DNA of 64,000 nucleotides, from the NCBI RefSeq assembly GCF_021287135.1, contig NZ_JAJTBB010000085.1:1-64000 (forward strand), written 5' to 3'. The first letter of the stretch is position 1. The number at the start of each line of letters is the position of its first letter. Under the pieces are notes generated by a model. The model saw nothing but the letters and a program-made list of their open reading frames with translations. It did no database searches and was not told the origin of the DNA. The DNA comes from Acidovorax sp. (GTDB lineage Bacteria; Pseudomonadota; Gammaproteobacteria; Burkholderiales; Burkholderiaceae_C). Positions 57,998 through 64,000 of this stretch are shown here, piece after piece. The position numbers and the translations under genes are program-made.

Positions 57998-59224
57998 ATG
58001 TTTTTTCGTCGCAAGAATCCGTTTTCGGCGACGGACGCTTTCCCGCTGTCCGAAGCTGTCATGGAGTTCGATGACTCGTCTTCCGTGGCCGTGCGGCCTG
58101 CCCGCCGGGCCATGGACGGGATGGGGCCGCAGGGCGGGCAGAGTGCCGTGCGGCAATGGCTGCAGGCGGGGGGGCTGATCAGTTTGTACGTGCTGGCGCT
58201 GGCCGGCTTTGTCGCCCTGGGGGTGGTGGAGTTGCGGGTGCTGGCGGCGCTGTGCGCGCTGGTGGCCCTGGGGTGCGGCGTGTTCTGGGTCGTGTTCAGC
58301 ACCGGCCTGTACAAGAAGGTGCGCCACCGGCACCTCAAGCTGGCCATGGTGGCGACGGCCATGGCGGCCATGCTGGGCGTGGCCTACCTTGCGCCGGTCA
58401 CCCAGATTCTGCTGGCGCCCTTTGCCTTCGTGGCCGTGGCCTACGGCATCTTCACGGTGCCGCGCACGGCGCTGCTGGCACTCACGGGCGGCCTGCTGGC
58501 GCTGTACGGGGTGGTGGTGGGCCTGCACGCGGTGCAGCAGCCCGGCGGTGCGCTGCTGCGCCTGGGCATGCTGCACTGGCTGGCGCTGGCCCTGTCGTTG
58601 CCGGCTTTCATCGTGCTCATGGGACGGGTGCAGCGCCTGTACCGCAGCCTTTACCACGCCAGCCGCAAGATCAAGAACATCCAGGAAGACGCGCAGCGCG
58701 ACCCGCTGCTCGGGTGCTTCAACCGCCGCTACATCCTGGCGGCGCTGGAAGAGCAGAAGCAGCTGGCGGACGAGAGCGGCATTCCGCTGTGCCTGGCGGT
58801 GCTAGACCTGGATCACTTCAAGCGCATCAACGACGAGCTCGGCCACCTGGAGGGGGATGAGGTGCTGCGCGGCTTTGCCCGCATTGCGCAGCAAGGGGTG
58901 CGCGGCGGCGACGTGTTCGGCCGCTATGGGGGCGAAGAGTTCTTGCTGATCTTCCCCGCCACCACGCTGCTGCCCGCGCTCAACACCTGCGAACGCATCC
59001 GCGCCCAGGTGGAGAACCATGCCTGGAGCGGGCTGCTCAAGGGGCGCGTCACCGTCTCGGTGGGCGTCACCCAGTACGTGATGGGCGAGTCGGTGCTGGA
59101 GTTCTTCTCGCGGGCCGATACCGCCATGTACCTGGCCAAGGAGGGCGGGCGCAACCAGGTGGTGGTCGAAGAGCCCGTGGCGCGCGACGATTCGCTGCTG
59201 CCCGAAGCGGCGGGCGCCGCCTGA
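57998..59224 (+). CDS. diguanylate cyclase (GGDEF domain)
   Basis: A 408-residue protein with six to seven hydrophobic segments (about 55-210) as a membrane sensor and a C-terminal GGDEF domain. The active-site motif is GGEEF (RYGGEEFLLIF) near residue 310. An inhibitory I site RxxD (RGGD) lies five residues before it, so product inhibition is expected. It makes cyclic di-GMP. An upstream TTG at 57980 and an internal ATG at 58061 are alternative starts; none has a strong ribosome site. Confidence 0.92.
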   Translation: MFFRRKNPFSATDAFPLSEAVMEFDDSSSVAVRPARRAMDGMGPQGGQSAVRQWLQAGGLISLYVLALAGFVALGVVELRVLAALCALVALGCGVFWVVFSTGLYKKVRHRHLKLAMVATAMAAMLGVAYLAPVTQILLAPFAFVAVAYGIFTVPRTALLALTGGLLALYGVVVGLHAVQQPGGALLRLGMLHWLALALSLPAFIVLMGRVQRLYRSLYHASRKIKNIQEDAQRDPLLGCFNRRYILAALEEQKQLADESGIPLCLAVLDLDHFKRINDELGHLEGDEVLRGFARIAQQGVRGGDVFGRYGGEEFLLIFPATTLLPALNTCERIRAQVENHAWSGLLKGRVTVSVGVTQYVMGESVLEFFSRADTAMYLAKEGGRNQVVVEEPVARDDSLLPEAAGAA

Positions 59225-59243
59225 CGGCGCGCGCAGCGGGCGC

Positions 59244-59726
59244 TCACACGGCCAGGTGGCCGGGCAGGGCGTACAGCAGCGCGCTGGTCATCACCAGGTA
59301 GCGGAAGAACTTGCCCACGGCCATGTAGGCCAGGCAGGGCCAGAACGGCAGCTTGAGCCAGCCGGCCACCGCGCACAGCGGGTCCCCCACCACCGGCAGC
59401 CAGCTCAGCAGGCAGGCGCGTGCGCCAAAGCGCCGCAGCCATTGCAGGGCGCGCACCTCCGTGGCGCTGCCTCGGGCCTTGTCCACCACCTTGTGGGCAC
59501 CCAGGCCCATCCACCAGCTCACGGCGCCCCCCAGGGTGTTGCCGACCGTGGCCACCAGGATGGCCGGCCAGAACAGGTCCGGATTGAGCTTGATCAGGCC
59601 GAACACGGCCGGCTCGGACCCCAGCGGCAGCAGCGTGGCCGAGATGAACGACACGACGAGGACCGTGCTCAGGCCGAATTGCGGCAGGGCAAGCCATTGC
59701 AGCAGCTGGTGCATCCAGATTTCCAT
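59244..59726 (-). CDS. YqaA/VTT-domain membrane protein
   Basis: A 160-residue DedA-superfamily membrane protein with about four helices. Family motifs are LPLGSEPAVFGLI, ATVGNTLGGAVSWWMGLG and RFGARACLLSWLPVVGDPLCAVAG. DedA relatives move lipids or keep membrane potential. The exact function is unknown. It converges with the cyclase gene, with 19 bases between them. Confidence 0.88.
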   Translation of the reverse strand: MEIWMHQLLQWLALPQFGLSTVLVVSFISATLLPLGSEPAVFGLIKLNPDLFWPAILVATVGNTLGGAVSWWMGLGAHKVVDKARGSATEVRALQWLRRFGARACLLSWLPVVGDPLCAVAGWLKLPFWPCLAYMAVGKFFRYLVMTSALLYALPGHLAV

Positions 59727-59906
59727 ACGCGCCGAGTGTAGGCGGGCGCTGCCCGCGCCTGGGCACCAGGCGGCGCCGTCCTACGCCGGCTGGCGGCGAA
59801 CGCGCATGCGCCGGTACAGGGCGCGTCACTATCGTGGAAGCCTGTTCCCGTGTCCCTGCCAGGGGCACGCGACCACCCCAGACGGACCGTACCAGGAGGA
59901 GGCCCC

Positions 59907-60479
59907 ATGCACCGTGAACCCTGCCAAGGCGCCAGCACCCACCGCAGCCCGGAGAGCATGCCACCGGGCGTGCGCTGGCCTGCGGCACTGCTCGCCCTGC
60001 TGCTGGCCGCGTGCGTCCACAGCCCGCAAGCGGCGGTGCCGGCGGCGACCGGTGGCGCGTGGACGGCGGCAGAGCTGGCGGCCTGCACGCAGCAGGTAGC
60101 GCCGGTTCCGGACGGGCTGGGCGCCGCGGCCCGGGAGCTGGCGCAGCAGGGTATGACCCTGGAGGCCATCTGCGCCGGGACGGGCTGGGCCGTGCGGGTG
60201 CGCGTGGTGGACGGCATGAAGGCGAGCAAGGTCGTGCGCGGCCCGCTGGCGGATGGGCAGGTGGTCGATATGGGCACGCCCGCCGGGGTGTTGCAACCGG
60301 GGGCGGAACGCGCCGCCCAGGGCTTCTCGCCCGACGTGCTTTACAACCGCGAGTGGCTGCGCGCCCTGATGGCGCGCCACCAGTGGGACGGCGCGGCCGA
60401 GGCCTGGTGGCGGTTTGCCCGGCGCGCCCCGGCAGCGGTGCCTGCTGCCGCGGCCGAAACGGACCTGGCCGCCCGCTGA
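59907..60479 (+). CDS. hypothetical lipoprotein
   Basis: A 190-residue protein with a hydrophobic stretch and lipobox LLLAAC near residue 36, preceded by a charged region longer than usual for a lipoprotein signal. The remainder has the pattern GMTLEAICAGTGWAVRVRVVDGMKASKVVRG and ends Ala-rich. I do not recognise the family. A strong aggagga site supports the start at 59907; a start at 59958 would give a cleaner signal peptide. Confidence 0.6.
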   Translation: MHREPCQGASTHRSPESMPPGVRWPAALLALLLAACVHSPQAAVPAATGGAWTAAELAACTQQVAPVPDGLGAAARELAQQGMTLEAICAGTGWAVRVRVVDGMKASKVVRGPLADGQVVDMGTPAGVLQPGAERAAQGFSPDVLYNREWLRALMARHQWDGAAEAWWRFARRAPAAVPAAAAETDLAAR

Positions 60480-60614
60480 GGCGCGCGCTCCGCACACCGC
60501 GGCGCAGCCCCGGCGGGGTGCGCACCGGCGGCCTCCACCGGGGGCTGAGAGCCTGTCTGCACTGGAAGCCGAGCGGATCGTTCCATCATTTCATTTGCTG
60601 AAATTTTGAGCAGG

Positions 60615-60620
60615 TACAAT
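60615..60620 (+). promoter_or_regulatory. possible -10 box for dusB-fis
   Basis: TACAAT lies 50 bases before dusB. TTGCTG at 60595 is only 14 bases away and would be a poorly spaced -35. Expected for the dusB-fis operon, but not strong. Confidence 0.3.
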
Positions 60621-60669
60621 CCTGCCTCCTTTTTCAGCATTCGCTGCTGCCCCCACCCATCCCCGCCCC

Positions 60670-61716
60670 ATGCAGATCGGCCACATTCCCCTGGCGAACC
60701 GGCTGTTCGTCGCCCCGATGGCGGGCGTCACCGACCGGCCCTTCCGCCAGCTGTGCAAGGCGCTGGGCGCGGGGTACGCGGTGAGCGAGATGGTGACCTC
60801 GCGCAGGGACTTGTGGAACAGCCTCAAGACCTCGCGCCGGGCCAACCATGAAGGGGAGCCGGGCCCCATTGCCGTGCAGATCGCCGGCACCGATGCGCCG
60901 ATGATGGCCGAGGCCGCGGTCTACAACGTGGAACGCGGCGCGCAGATCATCGACATCAACATGGGCTGCCCGGCCAAGAAGGTCTGCAACAAGTGGGCGG
61001 GTTCCGCCCTGATGCAGAACGAGGCGCTGGCGGTGGAGATCGCTGCCGCAGTGGTCGAGGCCTGCGCGCCTTTCAACGTGCCCGTCACGCTGAAGATGCG
61101 CACGGGCTGGTGCCAGCAGCACAAGAACGCCGTCACGCTGGCGCGGCAGTTCGAGTCCGTGGGCATCCAGATGCTCACGGTGCACGGCCGCACGCGCGAG
61201 CAAGGCTACAAGGGCCAGGCCGAGTACGACACCATCGCGGCGGTGAAGGCCGCGGTGAAGGTGCCCGTGGTGGCCAACGGCGACATCACCTCGCCTGAGA
61301 AGGCGCGCGATGTACTCGCCATCACCGGGGCCGACGCGGTCATGATCGGCCGCGCCGCCCAGGGCCGGCCGTGGATCTTCCGCGAGATCGGCCACTTCCT
61401 GGCCACGGGCGAACACCTGGCGCCACCGCTGGTGGCCGAGGTGCGCCGCCTGCTGCTGGACCACCTGCAAGACCACTACCACCTGTACGGCGAGCAGACC
61501 GGCGTGCGCAGTGCGCGCAAGCACATTGCCTGGTACCTGCGCGCGCTGCCGGGTGGCGAGGCCTTGCGGCAACACATCAACACCATTGAAGACTGCGCCA
61601 CGCAGTGGCAGGCCGTGGCCGACTATCTGGATGCCCTTGCGCAGCAGATGGACCGGCTGCCCGCCGCCACCGCCGCGGACGCCGACACAGAAGAACAAGA
61701 GGGATTGGCTGCATGA
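60670..61716 (+). CDS. dusB: tRNA-dihydrouridine synthase DusB
   Basis: A 348-residue FMN enzyme that reduces uridine 17 of tRNA to dihydrouridine. MAGVTDRPFR at the start, NMGCPAKKVCNKWAGSALM with the catalytic Cys near residue 100, and MIGRAAQGRPWIFREI near 222 are typical. The stop overlaps the fis ATG (ATGA), as in the classic dusB-fis operon. Confidence 0.96.
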   Translation: MQIGHIPLANRLFVAPMAGVTDRPFRQLCKALGAGYAVSEMVTSRRDLWNSLKTSRRANHEGEPGPIAVQIAGTDAPMMAEAAVYNVERGAQIIDINMGCPAKKVCNKWAGSALMQNEALAVEIAAAVVEACAPFNVPVTLKMRTGWCQQHKNAVTLARQFESVGIQMLTVHGRTREQGYKGQAEYDTIAAVKAAVKVPVVANGDITSPEKARDVLAITGADAVMIGRAAQGRPWIFREIGHFLATGEHLAPPLVAEVRRLLLDHLQDHYHLYGEQTGVRSARKHIAWYLRALPGGEALRQHINTIEDCATQWQAVADYLDALAQQMDRLPAATAADADTEEQEGLAA

Positions 61717-61946
61717 GCAAGAAACACATCGAGGAATGCGTGCGCGAGAGCCTGCAGGGCTACTTCCGCGACCTGGGCGGCGAGACGCCCGATGGCATGT
61801 ACGACATGCTGGTGCGCGTGGTCGAGCGCCCGCTGCTGGAAGTCGTGATGCAGCAGGCCGACAACAACCAGTCGCGCGCGGCCGAATGGCTGGGCCTGAA
61901 CCGCAACACGCTGCGCAAGAAGCTGGTCGAGCACAAGCTGCTGTGA
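61713..61946 (+). CDS. fis: DNA-binding protein Fis
   Basis: A 77-residue nucleoid protein. The helix-turn-helix NNQSRAAEWLGLNRNTLRKKL is typical of Fis. The N-terminal domain is shorter than in E. coli (98 residues), as is normal in betaproteobacteria. It bends DNA and regulates rRNA and many other promoters. It is translationally coupled to dusB and followed by purH. Confidence 0.95.
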   Translation: MSKKHIEECVRESLQGYFRDLGGETPDGMYDMLVRVVERPLLEVVMQQADNNQSRAAEWLGLNRNTLRKKLVEHKLL

Positions 61947-61960
61947 GCCGGATGTCAGGC

Positions 61961-62028
61961 ATTTTACTATTGATTTGATAGCTGTTTGCGCTTGATACAT
62001 AAGCGCTGCAGCCCGTTTTTATTCAAAA
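61961..62028. repeat. dispersed palindromic repeat, copy between fis and purH (reverse)
   Basis: The core gcgcttgatacataagcgc is at 61988-62006, with atttgatagctgttt before it and tgcagcccgtttttattcaaaac after. Reverse orientation compared with the ffh copy. It fills the gap upstream of purH and may alter its expression. Confidence 0.75.
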
Positions 62029-62043
62029 CTCTGCACCACCACC

Positions 62044-63648
62044 ATGAACGCACTCCTCTCCGTCTCCGACAAGACCGGCATCGTCGAATTCGCGCAAGCG
62101 CTGCACGCGCTGGGCATCAGGCTGCTGTCCACCGGCGGCACCGCCAAGCTGCTGGCCGACAACGGCCTGCCCGTGACCGAAGTGGCCGAGGTCACGCAAT
62201 TCCCCGAGATGCTCGACGGCCGCGTGAAGACGCTGCACCCCAAGGTGCACGGCGGCCTGCTGGCCCGCCGCGATGTGCCCGCCCACATGGCCGCGCTGAA
62301 GGAGCACGGCATCGACACCATCGACCTGCTGGTGGTCAACCTCTACCCGTTTGAAGCCACCGTGGCCAAGGCCGGCTGCACGCTGGCCGATGCCATCGAG
62401 AACATCGACATCGGCGGCCCCGCCATGGTGCGCAGCGCCGCCAAGAACTGGCAGGACGTGGGCGTGATCACTTCGGCCGACCAGTACGAGGCCGTGCTGG
62501 CCGAGCTGAAGGCCGGCGGCAAGCTCAGCGACAAGTTGCGCTTCGCGCTGTCGGTGGCGGCATTCAACCGCATCGCGCAGTACGACGGCGCGATCAGCGA
62601 CTACCTCTCGTCCGTCACCTTCGATGAAGACAAGCTGTCGGAAACCTACGTGCCCACGCGCGCCCTGTTCCCCGGCCAGAGCAACGGCATCTTCACCAAG
62701 GTGCAGGACCTGCGCTACGGCGAAAACAGCCACCAGCAGGCCGCGCTGTACCGCGACCTGCACCCCGCGCCCGGCTCGCTGGTCACGGCCGAGCAGCTGC
62801 AGGGCAAGGAGCTGAGCTACAACAACATCGCCGACGCCGACGCGGCCTGGGAATGCGTGAAGGGCTTTGACGCCGCGGCTTGCGTGATCGTCAAGCACGC
62901 CAACCCCTGCGGCGTGGCCGTGGGCCTGGATGCGCTGGACGCCTACAGCAAGGCCTTCCAGACCGACCCGACCAGCGCGTTCGGCGGCATCATCGCCCTG
63001 AACCGCACGCTGGATGGCGCCGCCGCCGCGCAGATCAGCAAGCAGTTTGTGGAGGTGCTGATGGCGCCCGACTTCACGGCCGAAGCGCTGGAGATCTTCA
63101 AGAGCAAGGTCAACGTGCGCCTGCTCAAGATCGCGCTGCCGCCCGCCCACGGCGGCAAGACGGACTGGGAACGCGGCCGCAATGCCATGGACGCCAAGCG
63201 CATCGGCTCCGGCCTGCTGCTGCAGACGGCCGACAACCACGAGCTGTCGCTGGTGGACCTGAAGGTCGTCACGAAAAAGCAGCCCACGCTGGAAGAAATG
63301 GAAGACCTGCTGTTCGCCTGGAAGGTGGCCAAGTACGTCAAGAGCAACGCCATCGTCTTCTGCAAGGGCGGGATGACCATGGGCGTGGGCGCGGGCCAGA
63401 TGAGCCGCCTGGATTCCGCCCGCATCGCCAGCATCAAAGCGGGCCACGCGGGCCTCACGTTGCAGGGCACGGCGGTGGCCAGCGATGCGTTCTTCCCGTT
63501 CCGTGACGGCCTGGACGTGGTGGTGGACGCGGGCGCGACCTGCGTGATCCAGCCCGGCGGCTCGATGCGCGACAACGAGGTGATTGATGCCGCCAACGAG
63601 CGCGGCGTGGCCATGGTCTTCAGCGGCGTGCGCCATTTCCGCCATTGA
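62044..63648 (+). CDS. purH: bifunctional AICAR formyltransferase/IMP cyclohydrolase PurH
   Basis: A 534-residue enzyme catalysing the last two steps of IMP synthesis. The N-terminal MGS-like cyclohydrolase domain includes [28 protein letters not shown] and [13 protein letters not shown]. The C-terminal AICAR transformylase domain includes [24 protein letters not shown] and the final [12 protein letters not shown]. Length is standard. Confidence 0.97.
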   Translation: MNALLSVSDKTGIVEFAQALHALGIRLLSTGGTAKLLADNGLPVTEVAEVTQFPEMLDGRVKTLHPKVHGGLLARRDVPAHMAALKEHGIDTIDLLVVNLYPFEATVAKAGCTLADAIENIDIGGPAMVRSAAKNWQDVGVITSADQYEAVLAELKAGGKLSDKLRFALSVAAFNRIAQYDGAISDYLSSVTFDEDKLSETYVPTRALFPGQSNGIFTKVQDLRYGENSHQQAALYRDLHPAPGSLVTAEQLQGKELSYNNIADADAAWECVKGFDAAACVIVKHANPCGVAVGLDALDAYSKAFQTDPTSAFGGIIALNRTLDGAAAAQISKQFVEVLMAPDFTAEALEIFKSKVNVRLLKIALPPAHGGKTDWERGRNAMDAKRIGSGLLLQTADNHELSLVDLKVVTKKQPTLEEMEDLLFAWKVAKYVKSNAIVFCKGGMTMGVGAGQMSRLDSARIASIKAGHAGLTLQGTAVASDAFFPFRDGLDVVVDAGATCVIQPGGSMRDNEVIDAANERGVAMVFSGVRHFRH

Positions 63649-63659
63649 ATTCGGTACAT

Positions 63660-63850
63660 CCCCCTGAGGCGCTGCGCGCCTCGGCACCACCGCCAGAGGC
63701 GGTGGCTCTTCGGGCTCGTCCAAGCCTGCGCAGGCAGGCTTGGAGCCGCGGCCCTCAGCCCCTTCTATCGAATGGCTGCGCCATTCGGGAAGGGGGACAC
63801 CGCCAGCGCGGCGGGGCGGCCTTTGCGCTGGTGCGCTGGCATGGGCCGTG
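63660..63850. repeat. composite ccccctgag-type intergenic repeat after purH
   Basis: Several hairpins follow purH: ccaccgcc..ggcggtgg, ccaagcctg..caggcttgg, a cccctt..aaggggg arm pair, and a gcgcggcggggcggcctttgcgc block. The layout matches a repeat that I recall between genes in many Comamonadaceae genomes. It is non-coding. Confidence 0.6.
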
Positions 63851-63876
63851 CGCTTTCTGTCGGCAGAGGGGAAAAC

Positions 63877-63904
63877 AAAAGGCGGCCTGAGCCGCCTTTT
63901 TCTT
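63877..63904. terminator. bidirectional terminator at the right end
   Basis: Aaaaggcggc and gccgcctttt are perfect arms around ctga with T/A tails on both sides. It can end purH and the minus-strand gene entering from the right. Confidence 0.9.
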
Positions 63905-63956
63905 TGTGCGACGCGGCGCCAAGCCGGCGGCTTTCCAGCGCAGGTGGCGTTCCGCC

Positions 63957-64000
63957 TCAGGCGCCGAAGTTCATCGGCAGCCCCACATAGTTCTCCGCCA
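63957..64000 (-). CDS. 3' end of a minus-strand gene (partial)
   Basis: Reading the minus strand from the right edge gives AENYVGLPMNFGA and a TGA stop at 63957-63959. The frame is open to the window edge and a terminator follows. Thirteen residues are too few to identify the product. Confidence 0.55.
   Translation of the reverse strand, partial: AENYVGLPMNFGA

Noticed and set aside
60615-60620. A strong sigma-70 promoter before dusB.
   Set aside because: The only candidate -35 box lies 14 bases from TACAAT, too close for a good promoter; kept only as a weak feature.

Overview
The window is about 67% GC, gene-dense chromosomal DNA from a betaproteobacterium. Gene content and order point to the family Comamonadaceae, most like Acidovorax or a close relative. 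Supporting signs are the fis-purH and dusB-fis pairs, a lysine/alanine-rich H1-like protein, the ffh / cytochrome-assembly / pilS-pilR / ampD neighbourhood, and interspersed palindromic repeats of a type I associate with that family. The genus is an inference from protein style, because no rRNA gene is present. I see no prophage, CRISPR array or complete insertion sequence. Most genes are housekeeping.

Layout. 1-0.35 kb: non-coding, two fold-back repeats. 0.35-5.1 kb (minus): mtgA, aroE, a TonB-like protein and an RNase II/R-type exonuclease. 5.2-12.7 kb: a Wzy/PglL-like ligase, a YqiA-type esterase, a kinase-HDOD-GAF fusion, rodA and tldD. 12.8-17.7 kb: a lower-GC island with a SASA-type esterase, a NodU/SxtI-type carbamoyltransferase, an SxtJ-family membrane protein, a 50-residue DUF5989-like protein and an SGNH hydrolase. 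17.7-23 kb: a small unknown gene, a DAHP synthase behind an aromatic leader peptide and attenuator, mpl and a TlpA-like protein. 23.1-28.9 kb: accB-accC-prmA, a zinc-ribbon/DUF3426 protein and a PfkB kinase. 29-34.2 kb (minus): H1-like protein, nrdB, nrdA, with paired NrdR boxes upstream of nrdA. 34.5-39.4 kb (minus): ampD, pilR, pilS, a PP0621-type protein and a CcsA-like protein. 39.5-44.6 kb: ffh, then opgG-opgH (minus). 44.8-50.7 kb (minus): a QseEGF-like system, miaB, a small exported protein and tRNA-Met. 50.7-55.5 kb (minus): enoyl-CoA hydratase, M61 peptidase, dsbC and a UbiH-family monooxygenase. 55.6-64 kb: a MOSC protein, ychF followed by a large hairpin, a diguanylate cyclase, a YqaA-like protein, a lipoprotein, dusB-fis and purH. 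The last 44 bases hold the 3' end of a minus-strand gene.

Genes that work together. accB/accC supply biotin carboxylase for fatty-acid synthesis. nrdA/nrdB make deoxynucleotides under probable NrdR control. opgG/opgH make periplasmic glucans. pilS/pilR and qseE/qseF are sigma-54-linked two-component systems. mtgA, rodA, mpl and ampD all serve cell-wall synthesis or recycling. The island is probably a surface-glycan or small-molecule carbamoylation/acylation cassette.

Most noteworthy points: (1) the carbamoyltransferase-SxtJ-DUF5989-SGNH cassette; (2) a leader peptide with the run Phe-Tyr-Phe-Trp-Phe-Phe and mutually exclusive hairpins before the DAHP synthase; (3) a dispersed repeat with a 19-base palindromic core in seven places, two of them inside the reading frames of aroE and tldD; (4) a 167-base hairpin starting at the ychF stop codon; (5) a kinase-HDOD-GAF fusion with altered catalytic residues.
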